DNA of 64,000 nucleotides. Source: Pseudomonadota bacterium (lineage in GTDB: Bacteria; Pseudomonadota; Gammaproteobacteria; Burkholderiales; Rhodocyclaceae). Shown here one piece after another: positions 38,501-48,486 of this stretch (the first letter of the stretch is position 1; each line of letters opens with the position of its first letter). The translations under genes were made by a program, and so were the position numbers. The DNA lies in assembly GCA_018241685.1 (NCBI GenBank), contig JAFEDJ010000021.1, forward strand, positions 310,001 through 374,000, written 5' to 3'. A model generated the notes under the pieces. It saw only the letters and a list, made by a program, of their open reading frames with translations, searched no databases and was not told the DNA's origin.

Positions 38501-39432
38501 CCCCCGAGGTCGGACAGCAGACGCATTTCCTCTTCAACGAAGGCATCGGCCTCGCTTGAATAGACGCTGAGGACACCGAAGCAATGCCCATCGGCATCCA
38601 GCAAGGGAAGCGCGCAGGAAGATGCGTAGCCGTTGCGTGTCGCCGCATCCCGCCAGCGTTCGAAGCGCGGATCGCTCAGGATGTCGCGACACACCTGCGG
38701 GAGTCTGTCGCGAACTGCCGTACCGGTGGGCCCTGCACCGTCCTCGCCATCGCACCATGAAACGAAGAGCGAGTCGAAATAACCTTCGATACAGCCGAAC
38801 TGGGCCACCGGCCGTACCTGCCGGCGTGCATCGTGTTCCGGATAGCCGACCCAGACCATTCGGTAACCACCGAACTCCACCATCAAACGGCAGACATCCT
38901 GCAACAGGGCATTCTCATCGGTGGCCCGTGCGACGGCCTGATTGCATTCGCTGACCATCAGCAAAGCTCGGTTGGCCCGCCGCAAGCCGGCTTCTACTCG
39001 CTTGCCCGCAGTGATGTCGCGGGCAACCCCAAGCACACCGATCAGTCGCCCATCTTCGTCGTACATGGGCGTCTGGATGGTTTCCAGTGTTTCCTGGTGA
39101 CCATCTGACGCAAAGGTGACGGTCTCTTCGTTACGTACAGGCCCCGTCGCCGCCATGGCCGCCTGATCGTTCCGGCGAAAGACCTCGGCCAACTCGTTTG
39201 GCACGAAATCATGATCCCTGCGCCCAATGATGTCCGCCTCTCTAGCGCCGAAAAACAGCTCGAAGCGCGAATTGCAAGCCAGATACACGCCCTCTGGATC
39301 CTTCAGCCAGACGAGATCCGGCAGGGTACGCACAAGGGCCTCGAGCAAGGGCCCAGGACGCCCCCTGTCCGCTGGCGTCGGAGAGGCTGCGGGAACAGTT
39401 TGGGAACTCGATGTCTCCGGCTGCAGGCACAT
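35509..39432 (-). CDS. Soluble hybrid histidine kinase, PAS-GAF-PAS-GAF-PAS-HisKA-HATPase-REC-Hpt
   Basis: 1307-residue multidomain kinase if started at the ATG 39430-39432; a GTG 24 codons upstream (39504) is the alternative. Order: PAS (about 25-140, [20 protein letters not shown]), GAF (about 165-315), PAS (about 345-455), GAF (about 480-620), PAS (about 635-750), HisKA with His in [14 protein letters not shown], HATPase ([22 protein letters not shown]), receiver with phospho-Asp in [12 protein letters not shown], and Hpt with His in [13 protein letters not shown]. No membrane span is visible, so it should sense a cytosolic or membrane-permeant signal. It lies 141 bases after cheB on the same strand, at the end of the chemotaxis cluster; whether it belongs to that operon is uncertain. 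Confidence 0.9.
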   Translation of the reverse strand: MCLQPETSSSQTVPAASPTPADRGRPGPLLEALVRTLPDLVWLKDPEGVYLACNSRFELFFGAREADIIGRRDHDFVPNELAEVFRRNDQAAMAATGPVRNEETVTFASDGHQETLETIQTPMYDEDGRLIGVLGVARDITAGKRVEAGLRRANRALLMVSECNQAVARATDENALLQDVCRLMVEFGGYRMVWVGYPEHDARRQVRPVAQFGCIEGYFDSLFVSWCDGEDGAGPTGTAVRDRLPQVCRDILSDPRFERWRDAATRNGYASSCALPLLDADGHCFGVLSVYSSEADAFVEEEMRLLSDLGGDLAFGIRALRDRAAGEEAQRRQVAAERQLRHLVEASPTILYAMRQKAGRWVPAMVGDNIQRIFGYMPDEVLEPGWWQAGLHPDDREAAKAAWRSLRVGGQLGLEYRFAHRDGRYFWVRDELRMAGSDAEDGEEIVGSWTDVTVRKQGEIYLETQRHILEMVASGATLRNTLETLARGVEAQLPDVRVSILLLDADGVHLRHGAAPNLPDGYNRAVDGVPIGEAVGSCGTAAWRRSPVIVRDIATDPLWKDYRELAAEYGLVACWSTPIFSREGVVLGTFALYPGSTSGPAERHLQQVALATDLAAIAVARHREESALRESEARFRQLFEVAPLPLSLVNREGRIIDINRRFVESFGYNRREIPDAECWWQLAYPDPAYRAWGRSSWQDAVSQARAAGRPVEPREFRVTCKSGEQRTLLVSGSDVGDFFMTTFFDITELRERDAQLAVYHHHLEDLVAERTEQLAEARRRAESASQAKSAFLANMSHEIRTPMNAILGLARLLERSPLDASQRDRLNKIRHAGAHLLSIINDILDISKIEAGKLLLESIDFSPEALFNQAHSLIHERLAAKHLSFHSDTDGLPPVLRGDVTRLRQALLNYLGNAVKFTERGGVSLKARILEEGEQEMLVRFEVSDSGIGIAPDQLSRLFQSFEQADASTTRKYGGTGLGLALTRHLAALMGGEAGVESRLGQGSSFWFTARLQTRPGISLPVAGGDARTDLLAEDVPALQGRRVLLVEDNQLNQEVAVDMLDDLGLVVECAENGQQAVACVRSGDYDLVLMDMQMPVMDGLEATRTIRALPDQDALPIVAMTANAFEEDQDACRMAGMNDFLAKPVEPEDLRRVLLKWLVQGGADALPEPVQPPVPDATSDAWATRLQGIAGLDAERGVRLVRGKWPTYGRLLDIFASNHGDAADRLNACLAAGDLAAIAHLSHTLKGAAGNVGAVDVFALADGICRTVRSGNVDALADQLVALGQVLPPLVGAIRCALEGGASGRS

Positions 39433-39573
39433 GATGAAACAGAACCCTTTGCGGTCGCGGGTTAAAGTCAGCCCGGCGCGGCCGTCAAACAGCGGGGACG
39501 GCACCGGACAAACGAAATCAGGACGCTGACATTAGCATGAAGCATTGTCGCGGCTTTGTGCATCTGGCCTGAT

Positions 39574-40674
39574 TCAACCCGCTTTCCCATGGCTCCAGGC
39601 CAACAGCCCGCCCGGGATGTCATGCAGAGGCAGCACGCTCCCTGCGGCACCACGCAGGATGGCTTCCTTCGGCATACCGAAAACGACACAGGTTTCTTCG
39701 GCCTCGGCGATCGTCGCCGCCCCGGCATCCCGCATCTCCTTCAGACCGAGGGCACCGTCGTCGCCCATTCCGGTCATGATGATCCCCAGCGCGTTACCGC
39801 CGGCTACCCGAGCCACCGAACGGAAAAGCACATCCACCGACGGCTTGTGCCGATTGATCAGCGGGCCATCCATGACGCCGACGAAATAGCCGTTGCCATC
39901 CCGCGCCACCTGCAGGTGGCGCCCACCCGGTGCGATCAGCGCCAGCCCGGATTCGATGCGGTCGCCATGGCGTGCCTCGCGCACCTGGATGCGGCACAAG
40001 CCGTTGAGGCGGCGGGCGAACATCTCAGTGAAACCGGCCGGCATATGCTGCACCACCACGATACCCGGCACCTCCTCGGGCAGCGCGGTCAGCACGGCCT
40101 CCAGCGCCAACGTTCCGCCGGTGGACGTGCCGATGGCCACGATGCGCGTCCGATCGCCGCCGGACGCCAGACGCGGCCCACGCGGCAGGTCGTCGAGGGT
40201 CAGCTTCGGGCGTGGCGCCACCTCCGCCGCCGGCGTGATCCTGGCCTTGGCTTTAGCCGGATGCAGGCGGGCACTTGCCGCCGCACGGACGGCCGCCACC
40301 AGGCTGTCGCTCTCGTCCTGCAGAAACTGCTTGAGGCCGACCTTGGGCTTGGTAACCAAGCCAACCGCGCCGGCAGAGAGCGCCTCGAAACTGGCCCTGG
40401 CACCGCTCTCCACCAGCGTCGAGCAGATCACTACTGGCGTCGGCCGCTCGGCCATCAGCTTGCGCAGGAAGGTCAGGCCGTCCATGCGCGGCATCTCGAT
40501 GTCGAGAACGACCACGTCGGGCCATTCCTTGCGCATCTTGTCGATGGCGAACAGGGGATCGACCGCGGTGGCCAGCACGGTCATGTCGGGTTGGGCATTG
40601 ATCGCCTCGCTGGCGACCTGGCGCACGATCGCCGAGTCGTCGACGATCATCACACGAATCGGGCGGGATCTCAT
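39574..40674 (-). CDS. cheB: Chemotaxis methylesterase/deamidase CheB
   Basis: 366-residue response-regulator methylesterase that demethylates and deamidates chemoreceptors. I use the ATG at 40672-40674, which overlaps the cheD1 stop. The receiver domain (about 1-135) has [10 protein letters not shown] and phospho-Asp in [12 protein letters not shown]. The methylesterase domain (about 175-366) carries the triad Ser in [11 protein letters not shown], His in [13 protein letters not shown] and Asp in [13 protein letters not shown]. It acts opposite to CheR, encoded two genes upstream, in receptor adaptation. Confidence 0.96.
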   Translation of the reverse strand: MRSRPIRVMIVDDSAIVRQVASEAINAQPDMTVLATAVDPLFAIDKMRKEWPDVVVLDIEMPRMDGLTFLRKLMAERPTPVVICSTLVESGARASFEALSAGAVGLVTKPKVGLKQFLQDESDSLVAAVRAAASARLHPAKAKARITPAAEVAPRPKLTLDDLPRGPRLASGGDRTRIVAIGTSTGGTLALEAVLTALPEEVPGIVVVQHMPAGFTEMFARRLNGLCRIQVREARHGDRIESGLALIAPGGRHLQVARDGNGYFVGVMDGPLINRHKPSVDVLFRSVARVAGGNALGIIMTGMGDDGALGLKEMRDAGAATIAEAEETCVVFGMPKEAILRGAAGSVLPLHDIPGGLLAWSHGKAG

Positions 40675-41174
40675 GGGCTCACCTCGTCGATGGGACGATG
40701 GGCCAGCCACACGTGACCGGTCCACAGGTCGAAAATCAGCTTGCGGTGCCCCGTCCCCCCGCAATGGGTGACGCTCGGGCGATAACCATGCCGCACCAGC
40801 AGCGCATCTGCCGCGTCCACGTTGCGACGGGCGATGTCCATGACTGCCGGGCGAGCGGCATCACGGTTCAGCATGTTGCCGCCGCCGAAAACCTTCACCT
40901 GGTAATCCGCCGGCCGTCCGCCCGCCTTTTCGATCTCCTGATCGAAGAGGGCCAGCGCCTCGTCCGCGTAGCGCCCATCCAGCGCCTTGCCGCCTGTCCG
41001 CCCACGGCTCGGCAGCATGTAATGGCACATGCCACCGATCAGGCGCAGCGGATGCCACAGGGTGATGGACACGCAGGAACCGAGCAGCGTCGAGATACGC
41101 GTGCGGCCACCACCGAAGAAGAATCCACCGGGCTGCAGGAAAACCTCCCGGATATCGTCACCGCACTCGATCAT
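40671..41174 (-). CDS. cheD: Chemoreceptor glutamine deamidase CheD, copy 1
   Basis: 167-residue CheD. The catalytic Cys is in [15 protein letters not shown] and the catalytic His in [10 protein letters not shown]; the conserved glycine-rich KVFGGGNML follows, and a C-terminal [15 protein letters not shown]. CheD deamidates receptor glutamines and, where CheC exists, activates it; no cheC is visible here. The start overlaps the cheR stop and the stop overlaps the cheB start, both as ATGA. A second, divergent CheD is encoded one gene upstream. Confidence 0.94.
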   Translation of the reverse strand: MIECGDDIREVFLQPGGFFFGGGRTRISTLLGSCVSITLWHPLRLIGGMCHYMLPSRGRTGGKALDGRYADEALALFDQEIEKAGGRPADYQVKVFGGGNMLNRDAARPAVMDIARRNVDAADALLVRHGYRPSVTHCGGTGHRKLIFDLWTGHVWLAHRPIDEVSP

Positions 41175-42010
41175 GGCTTGCGATAGATCGTCGCCTTCAC
41201 CAGTTCCAGTCCCTGCTGGATGCCGTTGAGCGTCTCGGAATGGCCGATGAACAGATAGCCCCCCGACTTGAGGCGCGGCAACAGGTTGGCAACGACTTTA
41301 CGCTTGGTATCCATGTCGAAATAAATCATCACGTTACGCAGGAAGATCACATCGAACTCACCGACGTCGGCCGGCACCGGCAGGGTCAGGTTGACCTGCC
41401 GGAAGCACGTGCGACGCTTGAGCTCGGGCGTGATCAGGAAGGTCCCGCTCTGGCTGCGTACCCCCTTCAGGCAATAGCGGGTCAGGAATTCGGGCGGGAT
41501 GCCCTCGTTCCGGTCGAGCGGATAATGCGCCGCCGCAGCCTTGGCCAGCACCTGGGTGCTGATGTCCGAGCCGACCACCTCCCACGGGGCCTGCGGCAGC
41601 GAATCGGCCAGCAGCATCGCCAGCGTATACACCTCCTCGCCGGTGGAGCAGGCGGCACTCCACACACGGAAGGTCCCGGCGGGACGACGGGCGCGGATCA
41701 CCTCGTTCTTCAAGAAGGCGAAGTGACCCGGCTCGCGGAAGAAATAGGTTTCATTGGTGGTCAACAGATCCACCATGACCTGCAGTTCCTCCGGATGCTG
41801 GCCGGAGCTGAGCAGCCGGTAATACTGGGAAAAGGTGTCGAAGTTGTGGTGCTTCAGGCGCTTGGACAAGCGGCCGACCAGCAGCACCTTCTTCGCATCG
41901 GAAAGGCTGATACCGGCGATCTTGTAGATCAGCCGCTGAAACAGCGCAAATTCCTCGTTGGTGATGGCGGAACCCATGGGGCTCCCGACAGGAGGACGAA
42001 CCCGCTCCAT
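41171..42010 (-). CDS. cheR: Chemoreceptor methyltransferase CheR
   Basis: 279-residue S-adenosylmethionine-dependent methyltransferase that methylates receptor glutamates. An N-terminal helical domain (about 15-90, ITNEEFALFQRLIYKIAGIS) precedes the catalytic domain with the SAM-binding segment RVWSAACSTGEEVYTLAMLL and the downstream FDVIFLRNVMIYFD. The beta-subdomain that binds receptor pentapeptides lies in between. An alternative ATG is 11 codons downstream (41977). It lies eight bases after cheD2. Confidence 0.95.
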   Translation of the reverse strand: MERVRPPVGSPMGSAITNEEFALFQRLIYKIAGISLSDAKKVLLVGRLSKRLKHHNFDTFSQYYRLLSSGQHPEELQVMVDLLTTNETYFFREPGHFAFLKNEVIRARRPAGTFRVWSAACSTGEEVYTLAMLLADSLPQAPWEVVGSDISTQVLAKAAAAHYPLDRNEGIPPEFLTRYCLKGVRSQSGTFLITPELKRRTCFRQVNLTLPVPADVGEFDVIFLRNVMIYFDMDTKRKVVANLLPRLKSGGYLFIGHSETLNGIQQGLELVKATIYRKP

Positions 42011-42018
42011 GGCGATCC

Positions 42019-42609
42019 TTAAAACAGTTCGACGTTGTTATCCGGCTCTGCGGGCTTGTTCAGCGTGGCCGCATAGGCCTGTTCTTCGCGGGCAATCACC
42101 TCGGCGGTGGCATGGGACGTGACGATGCGCTTGCACCAGGCATCCCCGTTACCGGGCAGAAACAGCAGCTTGCGCGACCAGGGGCCGAGGAAATCCGACG
42201 CCAGCAACGGAATGCCCTCCCGCTTCAGCCAATCCCGCGCAAAGCGCGCATTGCGCTGGCCTATAGCGAGGGATTGGCCGGTGGTTTCGATGATGGTACC
42301 ACCGCCGAAAGCCTTGGCCTGCAGACGCGCCTTGCGGGCCCCCTGGGCCAGCAGCGCGTTGAGCAGGGCCTCCATCGCATAGTCGCCCGCCAGCAGCGCA
42401 TCCACCTCGCCATGGGTGCTGCGCTGCATATTGGGCAGCATGAAGTGGTTGATGCCGCCGATACGGGCCTGGGGGTCGAACAGGCAGACCGCCACACAGG
42501 ACCCCAGCAAGGTCGCCAGCGGCCGCTCCCGCTCCACCGCCCAAGCACCGGGCGCCACGTTGCGGGCCAGACGCTCGATCTCCCGCGCCGGCAGGCTGGC
42601 GTAATCCAT
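42019..42609 (-). CDS. Second CheD-family deamidase with C-terminal VELF tail
   Basis: 196-residue CheD paralogue, about 30 residues longer than copy 1. I take the ATG 42607-42609, which has a GAGG site five bases upstream; a GTG six codons earlier is possible. Catalytic Cys is in ATLLGSCVAVCLFDP, His in GGINHFMLPN, and the glycine motif is KAFGGGTIIE. The C-terminal extension (about residues 155-196) ends DNNVELF, the same last four residues as the small MCP further upstream in the cluster. It lies between cheW and cheR. Confidence 0.9.
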   Translation of the reverse strand: MDYASLPAREIERLARNVAPGAWAVERERPLATLLGSCVAVCLFDPQARIGGINHFMLPNMQRSTHGEVDALLAGDYAMEALLNALLAQGARKARLQAKAFGGGTIIETTGQSLAIGQRNARFARDWLKREGIPLLASDFLGPWSRKLLFLPGNGDAWCKRIVTSHATAEVIAREEQAYAATLNKPAEPDNNVELF

Positions 42610-42627
42610 CGTCCTCACCCGCCGCAC

Positions 42628-43206
42628 TCAAGCCGACGGCGTGCCTCCCGACAGGTCGGCCGTGCCGCCATCCGAAGCGACGCGGGCCAGCGTGGCAATC
42701 TCATCGACCGAGAGGACTTTTTCGACCTCCAGGATGATGACGAACTTGCCATTCACCTTGCCCATCCCCTTGATGAAGTCGGCACGGATCTTGGCCCCGA
42801 AGGACGGTGGCGGCTCGATCTCCGAAGCTGGAATCTCCAGCACTTCGGACACCGCATCCACCACCACTCCAACATCCTGGCGCTCATCGTTCTCGGTGAG
42901 TTCGATGATGACGATGCAGGTCCGTCGCGAGATTTCGGAACGCTTGCCGCCAAAGCGGCTGGCCAGGTCAATCACCGGCACCACCGCACCGCGCAGGTTG
43001 ATGACCCCGCGAATGAAGGGCGGCACCATCGGAATCTCGGTGACCGTACCGTATTCGATGATCTCCTTGATGTTGAGGATTCCGACGGCGAACATCTCGC
43101 CGCCGAGCAGGAAGGTCAGGTACTGGGCCGGACTGGTCTCGACCACTACCGGGGCCTTGGCCCCGGCAACGGCCGTCGCCCCTGCCGGCGTGGGCAGCGT
43201 AGTCAT
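42628..43206 (-). CDS. cheW: CheW coupling protein
   Basis: 192-residue adaptor that links chemoreceptors to the kinase CheA. One CheW domain (about 27-175) is visible: YLTFLLGGEMFAVGILNIKE, then IPMVPPFIRGVINLRGAVVPVIDL (positions about 57-80) with the conserved Arg of the coupling surface, and DVGVVVDAVSEVLEIP. The N-terminal 25 residues are Ala- and Pro-rich and probably flexible. It lies 20 bases after the large MCP gene. Confidence 0.95.
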   Translation of the reverse strand: MTTLPTPAGATAVAGAKAPVVVETSPAQYLTFLLGGEMFAVGILNIKEIIEYGTVTEIPMVPPFIRGVINLRGAVVPVIDLASRFGGKRSEISRRTCIVIIELTENDERQDVGVVVDAVSEVLEIPASEIEPPPSFGAKIRADFIKGMGKVNGKFVIILEVEKVLSVDEIATLARVASDGGTADLSGGTPSA

Positions 43207-43226
43207 ACTCTGGCTCCTTTCGCCGC

Positions 43227-45959
43227 TCAGAACTTCTCGAAGTCGCCTTCGTTGAACGCGAAGCCCGCCACCTTGGCCGGCGTACGGGCCTTGCTGACGT
43301 GGGAATGGCCCAGCGCCGCCGACGGTGCCGCGGCCAGAATCCGGCCCATATTGCGCTCGTCGATGGTGAAGAACTGCATCAGCTGCTGCAGTTGCTCAGC
43401 CTGGCCGCCCAGTTCTTCCGCGGTTGCGGCCAGTTCTTCAGACGCCGATGCGTTCTGCTGCGTCGCCTGGTTGAGCTGGTTCATCGCGTTGTTGATCTGG
43501 GCGACACCGGACGATTGCTCCTGGGACGCGGAGGCGATCTCCTGCACCAGGTCGGACGTCTTGCGGATAGACGGCACGATCTCATCAAGCAGTTGACCGG
43601 CACGCTCGGCCAGGCCGACGGAATCACCAGCCAGGCCACCGATTTCCTGCGCTGCGACCTGCGAACGCTCGGCCAGCTTGCGCACCTCCGCGGCCACGAC
43701 GGCAAAGCCCTTGCCGTGCTCGCCGGCGCGGGCCGCTTCGATGGCGGCGTTGAGGGCCAGCAGGTTGGTCTGGTAGGCGATGTCGTCGATGATGCCGATC
43801 TTCTGGGCGATCTTCTTCATCGCATCGACGGTGTTCTTCACCGCGTCGCCGCCCTCGGTGGCCTCCACCGCGGTCTTCGAGGCCAGGTTGTCGGTGACCT
43901 TGGCGTTATCGGCGTTCTGCTTGATCGAGGCCGACATCTGCTCGACGGACGCGGACGACTCTTCCACGCTGGCGGCCTGTTCCGACGACGACTGGGACAG
44001 GGACTGAGCGGTTGCCGAGACCTGGCCGGATGCATTGGTCAGCGCATCGGCGGCGGTGCGCACCTGGGTGATGGTGTCGGAGAGCTTGCCGACGGTGTTG
44101 TTCACCGCTTCCTTGAGCGCCTTGAAATCACCTTGGTAGTCGTTGGTGATGTTCTGGGTGAGGTCGCCCTGCTCGATCGCGCTCATGATGCGGCGCACTT
44201 CGTTGATCGGCCCGACGATGGCATCCAGCGTGCCATTCACGCCATCCACGATCTTGCGGAAATCACCCTGGTGCTGACTGGCTTCTGCACGGGTTTCCAG
44301 GCGTCCGGCAATCGCAGCAGCAGACAGCATGTTGGCATCGGCCACCAGCTTGTTCACCGCCTCGATGCAGGTGTTGAGGTTGTTCTTGATGGTGTTGAAG
44401 TCGCCGTTGTAGCTGTCGCTGATCTTCGCCGGGATGTCGCCCTTGGAGATGCGATCCACGTAGTTGGCAGCCACGTTCAGCGGCCCGATCACTGCATCGA
44501 GCGTGTTGTTGACGCCCTCCACGATCCTGCGGAAATCACCTTGATGCTGGCTCGCATCGGCACGGGTCGCCAGACGGCCTTCCACCGCGGCCTTCGACAG
44601 CACGCCCGCATCGGCCACCAGCTTGTTCACCGCCTCAATGCAGGTGTTGAGGTTATTCTTGATGGTGTTGAAGTCGCCGTTGTAGCTGTCGCTGATCTTC
44701 GCCGGGATGTCGCCCTTGGAGATCCGATCCACGTAGTTGGCGGCCACGTTCAGCGGCCCGATCACCGCATCGAGCGTGTTGTTGACGCCTTCCACGATCC
44801 TGCGGAAATCACCCTGGTGCTGGCTCGCATCGGCACGGGTCGCCAGACGGCCTTCCACCGCGGCCTTCGACAGCACGCCCGCATCGGCCACCAGCTTGTT
44901 CACCGCCTCGATGCAGGTGTTGAGGTTGTTCTTGATGGTGTTGAAGTCGCCGTTGTAGCTGTCGGAGATCTTCGCCGGAATGTCGCCCTTGGAGATGCGG
45001 TCGACATAGCTGGCTGCCACGTTGAGGGGACCGATCACTGCATCCAGGGTGCCGTTCACCCCTTCCACGATCTTGCGGAAGTCGCCCTGGTGCTGGCTGG
45101 CATCGGCACGCGTGGCCAGGCGGCCGTCGACCGCCGCCTTGGACAGCAGGTTCGCATCCGCAGCCATGGCTTGCACTGAACGTTGCACGGCTCCCACGGC
45201 ATTGACGACCTGACCGATCTCATCCTTCGCGTCGCTGGCCAGACTGAAACTGAAGTCACCCACCGCCATCTTCTTGGCTGCATCCACAACCTGGGCCACG
45301 GGGCGAGTGATACTGCGAGTCAGCAGGAAAGCAATCACGGCGGCCAGCACAATGGCCAGCGCTGACAGGGAAATCAGCAAAGTCTTGGCGGCGGCGGCTA
45401 GTTCGACCGCAGCCTCACCCGTGCTCTTTGCACTCGCCACCTGGAACTTGGAAAACTCCTCCAGGGCTCCGTTGTAGCTGGCTGCCACATCAGTATATTC
45501 GCCGAACAACAGCTGGACGGCCTTGTCCTGGTTGTACTGAGGCGACGTTGTATCGGCGAGCGGTAACAGGCGCTCCACCACGGCATTGAAGCGGGTGCGG
45601 GCCTCCTGGGCCTTGGTGATGAGCGCCTTGCCCTTCTCGGTATGCACCAGCGGCACCATCTCCTCGAGGATCTGTGCGTTACGGCTGCGGTACTTGGCGA
45701 TGTCCTCAAGCTGTTTTCTCTCGAGTGCCTTGTCCGTCGTCATGATCATGTTGCGCACCCCGCGCCCCATGATCTGGACGTTGAGGCGGACTTCCTCGAT
45801 CTGCACGATCTTCGGCAGGCGCTCCTCAGCGAGCTGCACCACCTGCCCGTTGAGGATGTTGATACGCGAGATCGACACGATGGAGATCGCTGCCAGCAGG
45901 ACGAGGACAAAGGCGAATCCCAGGCCCAGGCGAACTCCGATCTTGAGGTTCTTGAACAT
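43227..45959 (-). CDS. Methyl-accepting chemotaxis protein with tandem HAMP-like repeats
   Basis: 910-residue transmembrane receptor. Span 1 is at about 8-30, a helical periplasmic ligand-binding domain (four-helix type, begins [19 protein letters not shown]) at about 31-190, span 2 at about 193-213 ([20 protein letters not shown]) and a HAMP domain at 214-267. Three 91-residue cytoplasmic repeats follow (268-540), with a diverged fourth copy (541-630). The methyl-accepting signalling domain lies at about 640-880, with hairpin tip [20 protein letters not shown]. The C-terminus is EGDFEKF, not the NWETF-type pentapeptide. It is encoded between cheA and cheW. Confidence 0.95.
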   Translation of the reverse strand: MFKNLKIGVRLGLGFAFVLVLLAAISIVSISRINILNGQVVQLAEERLPKIVQIEEVRLNVQIMGRGVRNMIMTTDKALERKQLEDIAKYRSRNAQILEEMVPLVHTEKGKALITKAQEARTRFNAVVERLLPLADTTSPQYNQDKAVQLLFGEYTDVAASYNGALEEFSKFQVASAKSTGEAAVELAAAAKTLLISLSALAIVLAAVIAFLLTRSITRPVAQVVDAAKKMAVGDFSFSLASDAKDEIGQVVNAVGAVQRSVQAMAADANLLSKAAVDGRLATRADASQHQGDFRKIVEGVNGTLDAVIGPLNVAASYVDRISKGDIPAKISDSYNGDFNTIKNNLNTCIEAVNKLVADAGVLSKAAVEGRLATRADASQHQGDFRRIVEGVNNTLDAVIGPLNVAANYVDRISKGDIPAKISDSYNGDFNTIKNNLNTCIEAVNKLVADAGVLSKAAVEGRLATRADASQHQGDFRRIVEGVNNTLDAVIGPLNVAANYVDRISKGDIPAKISDSYNGDFNTIKNNLNTCIEAVNKLVADANMLSAAAIAGRLETRAEASQHQGDFRKIVDGVNGTLDAIVGPINEVRRIMSAIEQGDLTQNITNDYQGDFKALKEAVNNTVGKLSDTITQVRTAADALTNASGQVSATAQSLSQSSSEQAASVEESSASVEQMSASIKQNADNAKVTDNLASKTAVEATEGGDAVKNTVDAMKKIAQKIGIIDDIAYQTNLLALNAAIEAARAGEHGKGFAVVAAEVRKLAERSQVAAQEIGGLAGDSVGLAERAGQLLDEIVPSIRKTSDLVQEIASASQEQSSGVAQINNAMNQLNQATQQNASASEELAATAEELGGQAEQLQQLMQFFTIDERNMGRILAAAPSAALGHSHVSKARTPAKVAGFAFNEGDFEKF
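44340..45158 (-). repeat. Three tandem 273-base repeats inside the MCP gene
   Basis: Three in-frame copies of 273 bases (residues 268-358, 359-449, 450-540), exact in period: a marker sequence recurs at 44409, 44682 and 44955. Copies 2 and 3 encode the same 91 residues; copy 1 differs at a few positions. Each encodes a pair of HAMP-like helix segments ([20 protein letters not shown] and [20 protein letters not shown]). Near identity at the DNA level implies recent duplication or gene conversion, and the region could recombine or be misassembled. Confidence 0.95.
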
Positions 45960-45985
45960 GATGGTCTCCGGATGATGCAGAAGGT

Positions 45986-48163
45986 TCAGGCGCTACGTTG
46001 TTCGGGTCGGGCCAGGAGACGCTGCTCCGCTTGCCCGGAAATCTTGATGAGTGCAGGGATATCGAGAATCAGGGCCACCTCGCCGCTGCCGAGAATGGTC
46101 GACCCACCGATGCCCTGCAGGTGGCGGAAGATCGCCCCGAGGGGCTTGATGACCGCCTGAAGTTCGCCGGCCAGGCGGTCCACCACGATACCGGCGCGCT
46201 GGCCGGCATACTGCACGACCACCACACTTTCCCGCGCTGGCCGCTTGCCGGCCAGGCTGAAGCTCTCCCGCAGGCAGACCGACGGCAGGACCTGGCCACG
46301 CAGGTTGAAATAGTTGCGCTCATGCTCTGCCTCGGGCCGCTCGACGCACTCCACCACCGCATCGAGGGGAATCACATAGGAGCGGTTGGCCGATACCACC
46401 AGGAAACCATCGATGATCGCCAGCGTCAGCGGCAGCCGCAGCGTCAGGCGCGTGCCTTGGCCGGCCTGGCTGCTGACGTTGATGGTGCCACGCAGGGCCT
46501 GCAGATTACGGCGCACCACGTCCATGCCGACACCACGACCGGACAGATTGGTGACCTGATCGGCAGTGGACAGGCCGGGCGCGAAGATAAGATCGTAGAT
46601 CTCGCGGTCGGACAGGTGGGTATCCGGGTCCACCAGGCCACGCTCGATGGCCTTGGCGAGGATCTTGTCGCGGTTGAGGCCGGCGCCGTCGTCGGCCACC
46701 TCGATGACGATGTTGCCAGCATCGTGATAGGCGTTGAGCAGGAGGGTACCGCGCTGATTCTTGCCGGCAGCCTCGCGCACGGCCGGCGCCTCGATGCCGT
46801 GATCGAGGGAATTGCGCACCAGGTGCATCAGTGGATCACCGATTTTCTCGACGATCGACTTGTCGAGCTCGGTCTCGCCGCCGGAAATCACCAGCTCCAC
46901 GTCCTTCCCCAGATCCTTGCAGGCATCGCGGACGAGGCGGTGGAAGCGGTTGAAGGTTTCGCCGATCTGCACCGTGCGCAGCTGCAGCGAAGCATCGCGG
47001 ATCTCCTCCACCAGCCTCGTAAGCAACGACGAGGACTCGATCAGCTCGCCGTCGCTGCGCTTGTGGGCCAGCAAGCTGGTCGCCGCACCGGCGATCACCA
47101 GTTCGCCGACCAGGTTGATCAGGTGGTCGAGCTTGTCGGCCGGCACGCGGATCAGCTTGGCATCCTGGGCCTTCTTCTCGCTGACCTGGGTCTGCTTGGC
47201 CACCGCTGCGGCAACCACTTCAGGCTGCACGACCTGCTGGGCGACCAGAATCTCGCCGATCGGCTTGTCATGGCGTTCGGCCGCTGGTGCCTCACCATCG
47301 TCCATGGCTTGGGTACGCAAGCCCTCGCTCAGTTCGTCGGCGGTCAGCGCCCCGATGCGCACCAGGATCTCACCCAGGCGCAGGGTGTCTTCCGGCAGGC
47401 TCTCGATCAGCTCGACGTAATCGTTCACCTTGCTGTTCGGCGGCAGGATGGACAGCTGGCACTCGTCACGCACGAAGGCAAAGACATCCTCGATGGTCTG
47501 CTTGTCGGCGGCGGACTCCAGCGCGATCTCGAAGCCCAGGTAGCACAGCTCCGGATCCATCTCGGCGACGGCCGGCATCCTGTCGGCGAGAGTTTCCACG
47601 TGACGGATGTTGCCGACCGTCTCGAGGAAGCGCAGGAAGTTCTCCGGGTCCATGCCCTGGCGCAGCACTTCGGGACCGAAACGCACCGAGATGTGCCAGC
47701 AGTTGTGGCCAGTCTGTAGGGACGGGATCCGCTGCACGCCGGGCTCCTCAGTCTTGGGAGCCTGTGGCACCTGCCCCCCTGGGCCGAAGGCCCGCAAACG
47801 GGCCAGCAGGCTGGCCGTCTGGGCATCGATCTCGGCCGCCCCCATCTGCGCCGTACCAGCCTCGCTGGCGACCAGCACGCGCAGGTGGTCGGTACAGGCC
47901 AGCATCAAGGCGGCCAGTTCGGTGGTAACGGCAATCTCGTGATTACGCAGGCGGTCGAGGACGTTCTCAACCACGTGGGCAAAGGACTCCACCGCAACGG
48001 CTTCGACCATCCCGGCTGCGCCCTTGATGGTATGGGCCGCCCGGAAGATACCGTTGAGGGTGGTTTCGTCGTCGGGGTGCGCTTCCAGTTCGAGCAGCAA
48101 CGACTCGAGCGCGTCGAGTTGCTCTCCGCTTTCCTGCAGAAAGACTTGCTTGAGTTCGTCCAT
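45986..48163 (-). CDS. cheA: Chemotaxis histidine kinase CheA with MshEN-like insert
   Basis: 725-residue kinase that phosphorylates CheY and CheB. The Hpt domain holds phospho-acceptor His44 in [12 protein letters not shown] CheY/CheB-binding-type region covers about 150-245. Residues 262-324 hold two copies of a 24-residue motif ([10 protein letters not shown]... and [10 protein letters not shown]...), which resembles the c-di-GMP-binding MshEN motif. Then come the dimerisation domain (about 335-415), the HATPase with [14 protein letters not shown] and the G box GRGVGMDVV, and the CheW-like regulatory domain (about 590-720). There is no receiver domain. The gene lies 14 bases after the STAS gene and 26 before the large MCP gene. 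Confidence 0.95.
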   Translation of the reverse strand: MDELKQVFLQESGEQLDALESLLLELEAHPDDETTLNGIFRAAHTIKGAAGMVEAVAVESFAHVVENVLDRLRNHEIAVTTELAALMLACTDHLRVLVASEAGTAQMGAAEIDAQTASLLARLRAFGPGGQVPQAPKTEEPGVQRIPSLQTGHNCWHISVRFGPEVLRQGMDPENFLRFLETVGNIRHVETLADRMPAVAEMDPELCYLGFEIALESAADKQTIEDVFAFVRDECQLSILPPNSKVNDYVELIESLPEDTLRLGEILVRIGALTADELSEGLRTQAMDDGEAPAAERHDKPIGEILVAQQVVQPEVVAAAVAKQTQVSEKKAQDAKLIRVPADKLDHLINLVGELVIAGAATSLLAHKRSDGELIESSSLLTRLVEEIRDASLQLRTVQIGETFNRFHRLVRDACKDLGKDVELVISGGETELDKSIVEKIGDPLMHLVRNSLDHGIEAPAVREAAGKNQRGTLLLNAYHDAGNIVIEVADDGAGLNRDKILAKAIERGLVDPDTHLSDREIYDLIFAPGLSTADQVTNLSGRGVGMDVVRRNLQALRGTINVSSQAGQGTRLTLRLPLTLAIIDGFLVVSANRSYVIPLDAVVECVERPEAEHERNYFNLRGQVLPSVCLRESFSLAGKRPARESVVVVQYAGQRAGIVVDRLAGELQAVIKPLGAIFRHLQGIGGSTILGSGEVALILDIPALIKISGQAEQRLLARPEQRSA

Positions 48164-48177
48164 GGTAGGGGCCGAAG

Positions 48178-48471
48178 TTATTCTGCCGGTACGACCAGCG
48201 GGTCGCCGAACCAGGCCGCGAGGTTGTAGAACTCGATGAGGGACTGCACTGCCGGGCTGTGGGCAACGATCGCCAGCGTTTTGCAGGCCGCACTGGCTTC
48301 CCGCTTGACCAGCATCAACAACTGACAGCCGGCCGAATCCATGCGCTCGACGCCGGACAGGTCCAACTCGATGCGCTCAGCCTCACCGAGCAGTTCGATC
48401 AACGCTGGTTTCAGTTCCGCAACCCGATAGATGGTGAAATCCTCGGCAAAGGCCCGCCGAATGACGCTCAT
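48178..48471 (-). CDS. STAS-domain protein
   Basis: 97-residue single-domain protein of the STAS/anti-sigma-factor-antagonist fold. I choose the ATG at 48469-48471, which has a GAGGG site at good spacing. The hallmark is IELDLSGVERMDSAGCQLLML, residues about 34-54, where the Asp-Ser pair (DSAG) is the usual phosphorylation site. Such small STAS proteins recur beside cheA in betaproteobacterial chemotaxis operons, where the role is not settled. It is located between the small MCP (15 bases) and cheA (14 bases). Confidence 0.9.
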   Translation of the reverse strand: MSVIRRAFAEDFTIYRVAELKPALIELLGEAERIELDLSGVERMDSAGCQLLMLVKREASAACKTLAIVAHSPAVQSLIEFYNLAAWFGDPLVVPAE

Positions 48472-48486
48472 GCTATCCCTCAATGG

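Noticed and set aside
44340..45158. Regular repeats that might suggest a CRISPR array
   Set aside because: The unit is 273 bases, in frame, without unique spacers, and encodes protein. No cas genes are present.
43299..45179. 626-residue plus-strand frame with internal repeats opposite the large MCP
   Set aside because: The repeats only reflect the 273-base repeats of the minus-strand MCP gene.
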